From Mucilaginibacter saanensis (GTDB taxonomy: Bacteria; Bacteroidota; Bacteroidia; Sphingobacteriales; Sphingobacteriaceae), in contig NZ_JACHBZ010000002.1 of NCBI RefSeq assembly GCF_014200575.1, positions 1-64,000 on the forward strand: DNA of 64,000 bases, given 5' to 3'. Both the position numbers and the translations under genes were made by a program. The notes under the pieces were generated by a model. That model was not told the DNA's origin and searched no databases. It saw only the letters and a list, made by a program, of their open reading frames with translations. Numbering within the stretch: the first letter of the stretch is position 1; every line of letters starts with the position of its first letter. Shown here piece by piece: positions 10,493-20,317 of the stretch.

Positions 10493-11182
10493 CGATCTAT
10501 CCGGCTCCTTAGTCTTATAATCTATGGGACGTCGATCCCTGCTGATCGTTTACCGTTTGAATTTGGTGTTTCGCTGATATAATCGGCTTGCCGATGAAGC
10601 TATTTTGAGGATCAGTCGTTTGTGAAGTCTTGTTTTTCTGTTATTTAACTATCTCTGCCGTATTACTTCTCTGATCATATGACTGGCGGGTGTAATCGAT
10701 ATTGTCTTATTATCCTACCGGATAAGGTGTCATTCCATTCAACACGATTTTTTTCCCATTTCACCGGTGTCGTTTGGCTATGTATCGAAACTATTTAGTA
10801 CTTAAGTAAATCAATTGTTTATTTGTTTCTGATTGTCATGCAGCCAGCTTATTGATAATGACTGAACTCATAGGAATTGTTGAGATTCATGTAAGATTTA
10901 GTTTGTAAATTATGTATTTAAAAAATACATAAAATGATAAAGTAGTTTGGAAGGGGCATCATCCAAACCTTTAAACCCCTGTTAGTTTAGTAGTTTGCTT
11001 TTTAGACTGCTCATTATTGATAGCTGGCTTTGCATAACCCTTAAAGACCTTTTATGATTTGAACGATTTACCGCATGAGCTTTATGCAATGAGTAAATTG
11101 GTCAAGATAGTATTCAAGGTGATGACCTGATTGTTGATGTAAAACTTAATAAAGTCACAGTCTTATGTTTTAATTATTCCCA
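10493..11182. other. Gene-free stretch with palindrome and one copy of the dispersed motif
   Basis: No coding frame of note. It contains an AT-only inverted repeat at about 10912-10934 (TATGTATTT, short A-rich spacer, AAATACATA) and, just beyond, a GGGG/CCCC hairpin around 10951-10980. A copy of the dispersed bipartite motif lies at 10755-10790 on the minus strand. The inverted repeat could be an operator, but its target is unclear. Confidence 0.5.
10755..10790 (-). repeat. Dispersed bipartite motif, copy 1
   Basis: Minus-strand half-sites TTTCGATACAT and ACCGGTG separated by 11 bases, then AAATGGG. One of six copies found by eye. Confidence 0.65.
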
Positions 11183-11611
11183 ATGAGCTTACCAAATGAA
11201 AATAATGCCAATCACATGCTGTCTGAAGAAGAAATGTTTAGTATAGCCACTAAATTTCTTATCTCCCTAAAAAATGGCAATTGGGATTTAATGAGATCTG
11301 TTCTTTCTGAAAATGTTATCTGGCTATTTCCTGGAATGAGTGCCATCTCGGGAGCGGCTTTTGGTGTAAATGAGGTCATTAAAAGAGCGCAGCAAATTAA
11401 AAATTTCGAAGTTGTGTTCCAGTTGAATCATATTTTATACGGTTTCAATAGTGTGGAGTTGCTATTACATAATATTGGGGTTAGGGGAAACTTGGTACTA
11501 GATGAACATTCGGCAATTCATTGTGAACTGAAAGATTGTAAAATTGAAATGCTAGTAACCCATCTTTCAGATATTGAAAGTAATAATGTGTTTTTTATCA
11601 ATGGGGTTTAA
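11183..11611 (+). CDS. SnoaL-like / NTF2-fold protein
   Basis: The protein has 142 residues, the normal size for the SnoaL-like NTF2 superfamily. It shows the usual opening helices (EEEMFSIATKFLISLKNGNW), the segment VLSENVIWLFPG typical of SnoaL-like polyketide cyclase relatives, the loop SGAAFGVNEVIKRAQQI, and C-terminal strands. These small cone-shaped folds bind hydrophobic ligands or act as isomerases, cyclases or hydrolases; the sequence alone does not settle which. No operon partner is obvious. Confidence 0.7.
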   Translation: MSLPNENNANHMLSEEEMFSIATKFLISLKNGNWDLMRSVLSENVIWLFPGMSAISGAAFGVNEVIKRAQQIKNFEVVFQLNHILYGFNSVELLLHNIGVRGNLVLDEHSAIHCELKDCKIEMLVTHLSDIESNNVFFINGV

Positions 11612-11751
11612 ATATAAGTGATAATCAGCGCCAGTTGTATAATAGGTATAGCTTAGCTTTTGTATGATCATTGCGAACTTGATGCCATGGCACTTACAGC
11701 AGGGACAAGTCTTATAAAGGCAACAAAGTTAAGCAAATAAGCAGGTCTGCA

Positions 11752-12168
11752 ATGAATGAACTCCAACGAATGGAGGAATACTATCTTTTATATGGTATTA
11801 ATATGGATGAATATATGAGTCGATTAACCTTAAGATTTGTAGGTGAAAATATTAGAATATTACGCCGTAGACATGGTTGGAGTTTGGAGGATACAGCCGG
11901 ACGTCTGGATATATCAGCGGCTGCCCTGTCAAAAATAGAGACAGGATTTACAGATATCAATTTTTCACGCCTCAGCCAAATCGCGGCTGTCTATGAAGTT
12001 GAAGTTAGTGCCCTCTTGACGGAAGATTTCCGGGAGAATGATCACCAGCCATTGATCACCGGGAGTCCTGTTCAAAACAAGGCATTTCATCAGGAGAGCG
12101 AGATCTTGGCCTTGCAAAGCAAGATAATATCACTGTATGAAGAGTTGTATCAGTTCAGCGCAAAATAA
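11752..12168 (+). CDS. XRE-family helix-turn-helix regulator
   Basis: The protein has 138 residues. An HTH_3 domain spans about residues 27-80 (VGENIRILRRRHGWSLEDTA, then LDISAAALSKIETGFTDINF and SRLSQIAAVYEVEVSALL). The N-terminal 25 residues and a short C-terminal helix (SKIISLYEELYQFS) may mediate dimerisation. It resembles the many small XRE proteins of Sphingobacteriaceae. It lies downstream of the SnoaL-like gene on the same strand with a 140-bp gap. Target genes are unknown. Confidence 0.85.
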   Translation: MNELQRMEEYYLLYGINMDEYMSRLTLRFVGENIRILRRRHGWSLEDTAGRLDISAAALSKIETGFTDINFSRLSQIAAVYEVEVSALLTEDFRENDHQPLITGSPVQNKAFHQESEILALQSKIISLYEELYQFSAK

Positions 12169-12425
12169 GGCAAGATATCGTATCCAGGTCGTGCGCTTAT
12201 CATGTTACATTTCTAAAAGATGAAGCGGAATCGGTAATCCAATGATTGCCCCCCCCCTGTTTATTTCTTATAGTCGAGGTGCATGCAGTTGCTTGCTGTT
12301 TTCTTTACTCACAAGACCGGGCTGCGCGACGCCTAATCTGATAGATTTAAGATACGGCATACTCTTGCTTTGTACTTTAATAGCTTACGGGATTTATAGC
12401 CCTATTCCAAGTTCCGCATAAATAG

Positions 12426-12836
12426 CTAACCATTAATGCGGTGGTCTGGAGCTTGATAACTGATCTGTTCCAGTATTTGGAGACTGAGCGGTTTTATCAA
12501 AAAGGATTTTACAAATGGATAGCGAACAGAAAGTTTATGGTCAGTTGGACTGATCGATGAACTAAAAATATACAAACTGATCGGTTTGGGTAAAATGGGT
12601 TGCAAAGCGTGAAAATATTCTAAAAAATCCCATCCATTGAAACCATCCATGTTCAGATCTAAAAGAATGACGTCAGGTAGTTCGGCTACCGTTTGCAGGT
12701 GCTTTTCTACATATTCCTTAGCGGCCCTACAATCATTTAAATGCTGTGAATCTTCAAAAAAACCATGATGTTTAAAAATGGCCCTGGCGATGGTATGTTC
12801 CATGGGATTATCGTCAATCATAAGTAGTTTAGTCAT
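12426..12836 (-). CDS. Single-domain response regulator (receiver only)
   Basis: The protein has 136 residues and consists of a receiver domain alone. It has the acidic pocket MIDDNP, the phospho-acceptor Asp about 60 in VILLDLNMDGFNGWDFLEYF, Ser in YIFSSSISP, and Lys in SFLIKPLS. This type in Bacteroidota usually shuttles phosphate or controls a partner by protein contact, and resembles Rcp1/CheY-like proteins. No kinase is adjacent. A paralogue with the same NGWEFLEAF wording lies at 17441. Confidence 0.9.
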   Translation of the reverse strand: MTKLLMIDDNPMEHTIARAIFKHHGFFEDSQHLNDCRAAKEYVEKHLQTVAELPDVILLDLNMDGFNGWDFLEYFHALQPILPKPISLYIFSSSISPTDHKLSVRYPFVKSFLIKPLSLQILEQISYQAPDHRING

Positions 12837-13922
12837 TTGAAATGTGTTTTTCGATAGTTAAATCAAATATTGTTCCTTAACTGTTTCAAATGGCTGGTTG
12901 GTAACTGTTTATCCGGTAGAGTTAACATGTTATTAAGGCGCGTTGTCAACTTTCCTGGCATTTTTAGAATGGATTTTTCCGGACAAGACGGGAGAACAAA
13001 CGAATGGCTTGTTTATTGGAGCCTAAAGCGCAGCACCACTAATCAACACTGTATATATCATGTTCGAAAACGTTTTGATGGGATATCTTATTGTATTACC
13101 TTGTATTACCGAAATTATTTACTTGAATCAGATTTCTTTTTTTAACGGGGGGGTATGCCGTGAAAAGAAATGTTGAAATGCTTCTTTTGAAATACGAATA
13201 CATTACTTGTCCTCGTATATCATTCATCACTTGTTTTCGTGAGGGCCGCGTAAGCGCAAGAGGAGCCAAAGCTACTTTGAGCCTTTTGGATGGATTTATG
13301 ATCAGAAATAAGAATGATGGGGTAAAGTTTCCACAGTATCGGCATGGCAAACCCCGTTTGGTCAGCGGTTTGCATCGTGTAAAAATAGGGGATACATTAT
13401 TTGCAAATTCGGTACACCTTATCAGTCTTCGTAAGTACTCCTGTGAACCATTGTGGGCGATTAGGGTAAGTTATTGATTTTTAGTTTTTGGTACGATCCT
13501 CCAAAAAGGGGCCTCAACGGTTTTCGGACTGGAGTTTGACAGTAATTTACTTGGACCTGATCCCGGTAAACTTAATGATTAAGTACCGAATTAGGAGAAA
13601 TTGACCAGTTCCAATTGGAGTAATTTCTGGCAGCATTCAGAAGGCGGACTCCAGGTGCGATACGGAATTCTCACTTGGAGTTTGCAGTAAGAAAGTGCTG
13701 TATAAAAAGATCCTGGTCAGGCTTGAAGATGTAGGAAAAGATTTTTCAAAATATGCCGCAGAAGGAATGATGATAGTCCGTAGGGACGGGCTTTAATATA
13801 GGCGTTTTCCAATATGGGAAAGCCGACGATTGTTCAGGGTGGAAGGACGTATGGTATGCATGGTTCACCTGGCCGGTTTGCGCAGCTTCTAGCCAGGTAT
13901 TTATAAATTAGAAGGAATAAAA
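12837..13922. other. Gene-poor stretch with doubtful frames
   Basis: Overlapping frames of 84-105 codons exist at 12870-13145 and 13160-13477 on the plus strand, and at 13096-13350 on the minus strand. None has a recognisable domain or start context. A short imperfect direct repeat (TGGAGTTTGACAGTAA near 13532 and TGGAGTTTGCAGTAA near 13676) suggests decayed or rearranged DNA. Confidence 0.4.
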
Positions 13923-14360
13923 ATGAAAATTGTATCTATTACACTGGAAAACTTTAATGATTGCGTGGGGATTTTTATCAAAGCTTATAATCAAGCACCC
14001 TGGAATTATCAATGGACAGTGGAGAAAGCATCCCAGTATTTAGCAGAGTATATGAGTTCTGATTATTTTATTGGTTTTATTTTATATGATCAGGATTTGC
14101 CGGTAGGGGCCATACTTGGCCATACCAAAACATGGTGGACCAACAAACAAATGGTAATAGATGAATTTTTTATTACTGCTGAAAGCCAACGAAAAGGTTA
14201 TGGACAATACTTAATGGAATTTTGTAGCTCTTATGCAAAAAAGGAGGAGGTAGAATTACTGACGTTAATGACTAATAAGTATATGCCGGCTTATAAGTTT
14301 TATAATAAAAACGATTATATTACTACGGAACAATATGTTTTTATGTTCAAGCCTCTGTAA
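13923..14360 (+). CDS. GNAT-family N-acetyltransferase
   Basis: The protein has 145 residues, the usual length of a stand-alone GNAT domain. The acetyl-CoA binding motif A is visible as IDEFFITAESQRKGYGQYLM (Q/R-x-x-G-x-G/A loop), followed by motif B LLTLMTNKYMPAYKFYNKND. The opening (LENFNDCVGIFIKAYNQAPWN) resembles the substrate side of AAC(6')-like and related acetyltransferases, so a small amine is a likely acceptor; the actual substrate is not predictable. It stands alone between gene-poor stretches. Confidence 0.88.
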   Translation: MKIVSITLENFNDCVGIFIKAYNQAPWNYQWTVEKASQYLAEYMSSDYFIGFILYDQDLPVGAILGHTKTWWTNKQMVIDEFFITAESQRKGYGQYLMEFCSSYAKKEEVELLTLMTNKYMPAYKFYNKNDYITTEQYVFMFKPL

Positions 14361-15213
14361 CCGCATGATGTCACGTATATGAGGGGTAGCCATGATGGCC
14401 GGTCAAGGAGTGGGCAGGAAGGTTCATTTTAGATTGTAAAAATAGGACTTCATAATATTATATTTTGATCCTGCCCATTCTTTCAAAAATCAGGGCGCTG
14501 GTATATGATCAAGAAATAAATATTATGGTTGTCTGGCGTTACTGCCTGATTGTGATATGAACAGGAGCCCTATTCATGCTTCCATTTATTGATAGGGTAT
14601 TGTATGGTTTCGCAATGCGTTCGGTTATTAATTGTTCAGGGGATTTTGATCAAAAAGTCTCTCAGGGCACTAACTATTGGTTGATTTATCCAGCGAATTA
14701 ACCGAGCGCAATTTATGGTGCTTCCGACGATTTTTTAAACGGGAAATTTGTCAACTTGCTTTCTGGAAAACGCTTTGATCCTCATTCCTTATGATGCGAT
14801 ACAAACTTGTGTACGAAAGCCAGAATCAGCTTTATTGTTATTGATCCTGGCCAGCCCTCTCCGGTATTGTTTTGCCCATGATTGCCGGAGCCATGTTGAC
14901 CGCATAAAATATGGGGCTGATTACTTGAAGCGAGCGCAGAGGAGGAGAATATATCTAATTAAATAATCGCTTGGGATCCTATTAATTGATTATAGTGAAA
15001 ATAAAAATAGTTGATATTAATTAAATTACGAATGAGGAAATAATTACCCAGGATGCGGATTTTTTATACCGGTTGAAAAAGATGGGATAATGTCTTTGGT
15101 TGCCTTCGAAAAGCAGACTATCTTCAGGAAGGTTTGCGTTAATATAATTCATTTCGCGAATGACCAGCTATGATTTGCATCATAATTGCTATACTCCAAT
15201 CAAATAATGACTT
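14361..15213. other. Gene-free stretch
   Basis: A 72-codon frame at 14748-14966 has no recognisable content. An 8-bp inverted repeat (GGGCAGGA near 14408, TCCTGCCC near 14470) flanks 55 AT-rich bases shortly after the GNAT gene; its loop is too long for a normal terminator. The promoter of the downstream priming transferase should lie at the right end. Confidence 0.4.
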
Positions 15214-16605
15214 ATGATTGAACAGTATAACAAAGTTAACAGGGTGGCAAACGTATTGATTGATTACCTGTTGTTAAATTCATCTTTGATAATAGTCTTT
15301 AATTTTTTACATCATAGTTCTTTTCAATGGTTAACGGATAGATCGTGTTTGAATGCCGTTGTTATCTTTAACTTATTATGGTTATTCGCTGCAAATCTGA
15401 TGGGTTTATACCGACTTCACCTCGATGGGCATATTGTAGCGAAGGCTGTAAAAACCTATCTGGTATATCTGACTTTGGTATGGTATATTATGTTATTTGT
15501 AAGCCATATGGAAACTTACAATATCAGCAAAGAGTTTCTTTTTTTGTCTCTGGCTCTGTACGCATTATTACTGATCATTTGGAAGGTGTTTTATGTGAAA
15601 ACTGTTAAATACTCCACTGTTTTACACGGACCTTTAAAAAAGGCGGTGATTATCGGAGGGGGAGGGACTGGTACGGAACTATTTCATCGATTCAAAAATA
15701 ATCTGCTTGGTTATGAGCTGCTTGGTTTATTTGGAGATAAACCGTTAACGACGGCAACTTGTGATTTTTATCTTGGAAATATCAGTGCTTGCATGAAATA
15801 TGTCGTTGAAAACAAGATCGACGAAATATTTTGCGCTTTGCCATTCTCTCAGCAGAGCACTATAGAAAGGCTGATTAGGCACTCTGATAAAAATTTGGTG
15901 AGGTTTAAATTGATCCCCGAACATTTTGATTATTTTCAGGGTGCCTTACGTGCCGGTAACCTTAATAAAGCAGATGTTTTTTCAATTCGAAAAGAACCTT
16001 TGGAAAATGTAATTAACCGCATCGTAAAAAGGGCTTTTGATATTGTTTTTTCTTTGTTGGTTATTGTATTGGTATTGAGTTGGCTATATCCTATTTTGTA
16101 TGTTCTGATAAAAGCAGAGTCTCGAGGGGCGGTTTTTTTTGTACAGCCCCGGTCGGGGAAAGATAACACGACTTTTAATTGTTATAAGTTCAGAAGTATG
16201 TATCTAAATGAAGATGCGGATAGTTTGCAGGCCCGGAGGGGGGATTCCAGGATCACCAGAATTGGCCGATTCCTAAGAAGGACAAGCCTGGACGAAATGC
16301 CTCAGTTTTTTAATGTACTATTGGGCGATATGTCTGTCGTTGGTCCAAGACCTCATATGCTTAGTCACACGGAGGAGTACGCTAATTTGATCGATCATTT
16401 TATGGTCCGGCATTTTATAAAACCAGGTATTACGGGCTGGGCTCAGGTCAATGGCCTTCGGGGAGAAACCCAGACATTGGATGACATGCGTGCAAGAGTA
16501 GAAGCAGATATGTGGTATATGGAAAACTGGAGTTTTGCCTTGGATTTGAAAATCATCTTTTTTACCTTTTTTAAAACCCTTAAAGGAGATAAGTATGCTT
16601 TTTGA
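15214..16605 (+). CDS. wcaJ: Undecaprenyl-phosphate sugar phosphotransferase (EPS priming enzyme, WcaJ-like)
   Basis: The protein has 463 residues. Four to five membrane helices lie in the first 125 residues, then a CoA_binding_3-like nucleotide fold (AVIIGGGGTGTELFHRF, about 145-240), another membrane helix (about 275-298), and the bacterial sugar transferase catalytic domain (about 267-463). Key motifs: RAFDIVFS, VFFVQPRSGKDNTTFNCYKF, RFLRRTSLDEMPQFFNVLLG, SVVGPRPH, KPGITGWAQVNG. It transfers a sugar-1-phosphate to undecaprenyl phosphate at the inner membrane, the first step of EPS repeat-unit assembly. It lies 12 kb from the rest of the EPS locus, which has no other priming enzyme in this window, so it probably serves that locus. 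Confidence 0.93.
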   Translation: MIEQYNKVNRVANVLIDYLLLNSSLIIVFNFLHHSSFQWLTDRSCLNAVVIFNLLWLFAANLMGLYRLHLDGHIVAKAVKTYLVYLTLVWYIMLFVSHMETYNISKEFLFLSLALYALLLIIWKVFYVKTVKYSTVLHGPLKKAVIIGGGGTGTELFHRFKNNLLGYELLGLFGDKPLTTATCDFYLGNISACMKYVVENKIDEIFCALPFSQQSTIERLIRHSDKNLVRFKLIPEHFDYFQGALRAGNLNKADVFSIRKEPLENVINRIVKRAFDIVFSLLVIVLVLSWLYPILYVLIKAESRGAVFFVQPRSGKDNTTFNCYKFRSMYLNEDADSLQARRGDSRITRIGRFLRRTSLDEMPQFFNVLLGDMSVVGPRPHMLSHTEEYANLIDHFMVRHFIKPGITGWAQVNGLRGETQTLDDMRARVEADMWYMENWSFALDLKIIFFTFFKTLKGDKYAF

Positions 16606-17440
16606 TCGTGGACAGCCAGTGGATATGAATGATGATCGGATACCTTTTATTGGGTTTTAATAATTTGGCGTAAAGATGAACTCGTCCAGTCTTTGTACGC
16701 CAGGCCCGATCTTTAGTATTATTAACCTGTAGAGCCCTGGGGAAAACTTTACTCCATCTGGCTGCTGCTAGAAAACGTTTACGCTCAACTTGGATACCGC
16801 TTAATCTTTAAGTAAAAAACTTTGCTGTATTGTCAGTTGAGCTTCTTTTATGCCGTTTTTTGTGGCCTGCTACGGCTGCTGCCGGAATAATCGAAAATTG
16901 ATCCTATCACTTCCTGATAACCGAAGGAGAACGGGTTTGAATTGAATTTACGGCACACCGGCTTTATATTTTTCAATAAAACGGCCTTGATTTAGCGGAT
17001 TGAATACCTGATAAGTGCCACGGAGATGAACATTCCCGGAAAGTGAGGAATGACCTGCTTGGATGACCGGGGGCCTAAAAAATGGAATAATTTATGTCCT
17101 GGTAGGGGACATGACGGGATGACTACAAAATTTTAGTAGGCCATAGTCTGCTGAAGAAAGTGGTTCCTGTTATTCAGGTTTATTCGGCTGCTTTCAGGAT
17201 TAACTGGGGAACCGAAAATATTATCTTTGAATGCATGTGATTATTTACCAAGGATTTTGCTATATAACCACATGAAAAGCATCCTCTTCTGAAAATAGTA
17301 TTTATGAGTAACCTTCCTGATTTTGAAGTGTTTGCTGATAAAAAAAGTTGAAATAAATGTATCATGGAAATCTTATTCTAACAGCGATAGTTGTACCTTC
17401 CGCTAACGTTTCCTTTGTTAAATGATTTTAACCGCCTATT
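16606..17440. other. Gene-free stretch
   Basis: About 830 bp with no convincing frame, RNA gene or repeat. It may contain decayed sequence, but nothing is recognisable. Confidence 0.5.
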
Positions 17441-17860
17441 ATGTATTCATCCAATTTACGTCCCGGCACAAGTGTTTTATTTATAGACGATGAAGTGATC
17501 AGCAATTTCATTTCCGAAAAATTTATAAAAAAAATATTAAAAGATCCTGATATTACGATTTGTATAGATGGACAATCAGCAATAACCAAACTGATCAAAA
17601 TCAGTAATCAGGACGTGAATTTATTACCTGATTATATATTCCTGGATATCACTATGCCAAAGATGAATGGCTGGGAATTTCTGGAGGCTTTCCGCGATTT
17701 AAATATTGACCCCTTGGGTAAAACCCGTATTTTTATCTTAACATGCTCTTTTTATAAGCATGATATGATAAAGTCAAAGTCTTATAAAATGGTAAAAGCT
17801 TTTATTTCAAAGCCTCTTAACAGTGAAAAGTTGAATAACGTCTTTATGTCAACAAATTAA
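17441..17860 (+). CDS. Single-domain response regulator (receiver only)
   Basis: The protein has 139 residues. Receiver hallmarks: LFIDDEVIS, phospho-acceptor Asp about 69 in IFLDITMPKMNGWEFLEAF, Thr in FILTCSFY, and Lys in AFISKPLN. There is no output domain. It is a paralogue of the receiver at 12426-12836, on the opposite strand. These orphan receivers probably work with kinases encoded elsewhere, or with the DHp-only proteins of this window, which is speculation. Confidence 0.9.
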   Translation: MYSSNLRPGTSVLFIDDEVISNFISEKFIKKILKDPDITICIDGQSAITKLIKISNQDVNLLPDYIFLDITMPKMNGWEFLEAFRDLNIDPLGKTRIFILTCSFYKHDMIKSKSYKMVKAFISKPLNSEKLNNVFMSTN

Positions 17861-18075
17861 TGAGAAGCGGAGAATGGACGTCCGCCTCCCGGAGATTAAT
17901 GGCCTTGTTTTCCGCGAAACAGGAGCGATACAAACGGAATACATGTCTGGCTGAATGATACCTTTGGAATTTGATCCCAAACAGGGGTATCCTGTTCACA
18001 TACAAACGGCATTGATAAACCGCAGATGTCGGGAAAAATATTTTTTTCTTTACTTTACATGGTATAAATGCTAAC

Positions 18076-18309
18076 ATGGGATTACCGTTAAGAATAACCT
18101 TTAAGGATACAGATTATATTTATAAGATTATAACCTGCCATCAGATCAATTTATATACCATAGAAGTAGAAATGCTCTTTGAAGGGGAAAAGGTGATAAT
18201 AACCAGGGATAAGAGCAACCTATGGTCCCAAAAGGAGGGAGGATTGCTTTTGGATCGGGAGTTGATATTAGCCCTTGGCCGGTCTGTATCCTTGCGTCTG
18301 AGGACTTAA
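18076..18309 (+). CDS. Small conserved-looking hypothetical protein, 77 aa
   Basis: The protein has 77 residues with strand-rich, balanced composition (LRITFKDTDYIYKIITCHQI, LYTIEVEMLFEGEKVIITRD) and a basic C-terminus (ALGRSVSLRLRT). It has no signal peptide or membrane helix. The composition and length suggest a real cytoplasmic protein of the kind often seen in Sphingobacteriaceae genomes, but no function is known. Confidence 0.6.
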   Translation: MGLPLRITFKDTDYIYKIITCHQINLYTIEVEMLFEGEKVIITRDKSNLWSQKEGGLLLDRELILALGRSVSLRLRT

Positions 18310-18635
18310 GGATCAATGTTTTTATCCTTTTATGTGCCAGATTTGTTTGTATGATCGGGAGTTTGAAAGCGGACCAGGCCATTTTAATCGGTTTGTTTGC
18401 GCTGGGTTCCCCTTAATCGGATAGTATCTTCTTTTTGTCGGTAGATATTTACAATGTATCGAAAGGACAAATGCGTTTCTGTTACAATAGTTTATTTTGT
18501 GTATGGTTTTGCTTGCGGCTATTGTTATTCTGAGTGTTAAGCACGCAATAATTGTCGGCATTCATAATCTTTAAAAGCAAGAATAAATTATTGACTATTT
18601 AGCTTTTTTATTTTCCTTTTTGATCACCATGATTA
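18310..18635. other. Gene-free stretch with one copy of the dispersed motif
   Basis: No supported gene. A minus-strand copy of the dispersed bipartite motif lies at 18431-18464, about 170 bp before the next gene. Confidence 0.5.
18431..18464 (-). repeat. Dispersed bipartite motif, copy 2
   Basis: Minus-strand half-sites TTTCGATACAT and ACCGACA separated by 11 bases, then AAAAGAA. Confidence 0.6.
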
Positions 18636-19412
18636 ATGGACAATGAAATTAAGATGAATCTATTTACTATATTCAATAGGACAAAAACACATATACAACA
18701 GGGAAAGGACGCATGCCTGGAACAATTAACCCCCACGCAACAAATGGCTGAGTTGATGAGGATTCCCGGTAAGGATAGGGACGAGAGTTGGCAGCAAGGG
18801 ATTCTTTCCAACCTTTCACTCGTAACTTTTAGGTGTGGGGAACCACAAATAGTTGAAGATGTGGATGGCTTTTCTTATATAAATCTGTTTTTGGCGGAGC
18901 CCGACGATAATTTGGAGGGGAATGTTCTTACAAAAATGATGGATGATTTTTTGTTACAAAAGGGCTGGGGGGTAAAGCTAAATAGTTTTACAGGGGAGTT
19001 CTGTTGGATTTTATCTTATGGGGATATTTTAAATTTTCATTTGAACGGCGATTTTTATTTTAACAGCGGTTTATTCTCCAAAGGAGTCCCTCTGAAGGAT
19101 GTGCCGGAAAAAGAGAACATACTCATCGGTGCGCCATCTGCGTTGCTTATACCAAAGGTATCCAGAAGTATTATTAAAACTTTTTTAATTGAAAATGGTA
19201 TCCGGTCTCCCCAGATATGTTTCATCATGAGAAGCAACTGGCTTGGAGATCATCTATCGCAGGACTTGGTTTTTAACATAACTCCGTTTGATGTTGGAGG
19301 CGACGATAAATTTAATGTCTTAATGCAAAAAATACAATGGCATTTACCTAAACATTATTCTGTTGTTGGGCTGGATAAAATAGCTTTTAAGGATCATTTT
19401 ATGCCCTTGTAA
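18636..19412 (+). CDS. Hypothetical protein, 258 aa
   Basis: A soluble-looking protein of 258 residues with no signal peptide or membrane helix. The composition is normal for a cytoplasmic protein, with several aromatic-rich segments (GWGVKLNSFTGEFCWILSYG, SGLFSKGVPLKDVPEKENIL) and an ordered C-terminus (DLVFNITPFDVGGDDKFNVL). The family is not recognised. It is probably real given its length and clean frame. An in-frame ATG six codons later (18654) is an alternative start. No operon partner. Confidence 0.75.
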   Translation: MDNEIKMNLFTIFNRTKTHIQQGKDACLEQLTPTQQMAELMRIPGKDRDESWQQGILSNLSLVTFRCGEPQIVEDVDGFSYINLFLAEPDDNLEGNVLTKMMDDFLLQKGWGVKLNSFTGEFCWILSYGDILNFHLNGDFYFNSGLFSKGVPLKDVPEKENILIGAPSALLIPKVSRSIIKTFLIENGIRSPQICFIMRSNWLGDHLSQDLVFNITPFDVGGDDKFNVLMQKIQWHLPKHYSVVGLDKIAFKDHFMPL

Positions 19413-19565
19413 CCTAAAGTATTACTCAATACAATGTTTTAAACTTTTAAGTTTTTCTTAATTTTAATAATACCCCCAAACAATGAATCAGCATCGGGCT
19501 GTCCGTCAGGTCATACCGGAAATGATGGTGGATTTACTGGCAGTATTACTGCCGGCAGTTTACGA

Positions 19566-20048
19566 TCAGTTGGAGATGTCGGGAGGTTGTATCTTGGCTA
19601 ATTTTTTTTGGACTTTCTCAATCTCATCGGTAAGATCAGTTATTTTTTTATGATCCCGTTCGAGCTGTTGGGTAGCATCCTGTAATTCCTGCGTTTGTTT
19701 AGCTGCTTTTTTGGCTTGTCTGGCAGCTTGTTTGGATTTTTTGACACCATCACCAACAGCTTCCATGGATAACTGGCTGCTTTTTACTTGTTCGTCATGT
19801 GATTTTTTCTCATTATCTGCTACTTGTGATTGATCTGTCGGAATTTTGTCCTGCATTGTTTTTAGCTGATTTCTGAGGTCTGCTAACTTGTTATGGAGTT
19901 CCAGGACTTTCTTGATAATTTTGCTGCTGTCATTTTTGAGGCTATCTGTTTTTTGATCGACGGTGTATTTAATGATATTGATGACCCTTGCGTGCGTGCG
20001 GTAACTGCCGCAGATCGTGATTGTCAAAATGAATAAAATTTTTTTCAT
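19566..20048 (-). CDS. Exported coiled-coil protein, 160 aa
   Basis: The start at 20048 is chosen because it opens a signal peptide (MKKILFILTITICGSYRTHA); an upstream in-frame start at 20102 would add 18 residues. The mature protein is almost entirely charged heptad-rich helix (KIIKKVLELHNKLADLRNQL, a KKSKQAARQAKKAAKQTQEL segment, then DEIEKVQKKLAKIQ), so it is probably a periplasmic or surface coiled coil. No enzymatic motif is present. The family is not recognised; a structural or envelope-spacing role is a guess. Confidence 0.75.
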   Translation of the reverse strand: MKKILFILTITICGSYRTHARVINIIKYTVDQKTDSLKNDSSKIIKKVLELHNKLADLRNQLKTMQDKIPTDQSQVADNEKKSHDEQVKSSQLSMEAVGDGVKKSKQAARQAKKAAKQTQELQDATQQLERDHKKITDLTDEIEKVQKKLAKIQPPDISN

Positions 20049-20277
20049 GTTTCTGATTTTACAAGTATTTGATTTGTTGATATTTACAATTTTCTGGCAC
20101 ATTAGTGATTTTCGGTTCAGTTATTTAAGCAAATAAAGCCTTCATTTTAGGGAAATGATTGCTGTTAACTTGGCATACCCGTTTTATCAAATCCGTCCAG
20201 TTCAAATCGCGTTAACCTTCAAAAAGATTAAGGATTTTGTATGTAATTAAAATAAATTTGACTCATTTGTTTATTGG

Positions 20278-20317
20278 TTTCGGTACACAGTAGAAACACG
20301 CCGGTAGAAATGGGATA
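20278..20317 (+). repeat. Dispersed bipartite motif, copy 3
   Basis: Plus-strand half-sites TTTCGGTACAC and GCCGGTA separated by 11 bases, then GAAATGGGATAATA; the tail is close to that of copy 1. Confidence 0.65.

Noticed and set aside
12870-13477. Three overlapping frames of 84-105 codons (12870-13145 +, 13096-13350 -, 13160-13477 +)
   Set aside because: They overlap on both strands, have no recognisable motif or start context, and their composition is not better than that of neighbouring non-coding DNA.
14408-14477. Inverted repeat GGGCAGGA / TCCTGCCC after the GNAT gene
   Set aside because: The loop of about 55 bases is too long for a normal terminator and there is no clean T-run.
14748-14966. 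72-codon plus-strand frame
   Set aside because: No domain, unusual Cys/Arg composition and no ribosome-binding context; probably chance.
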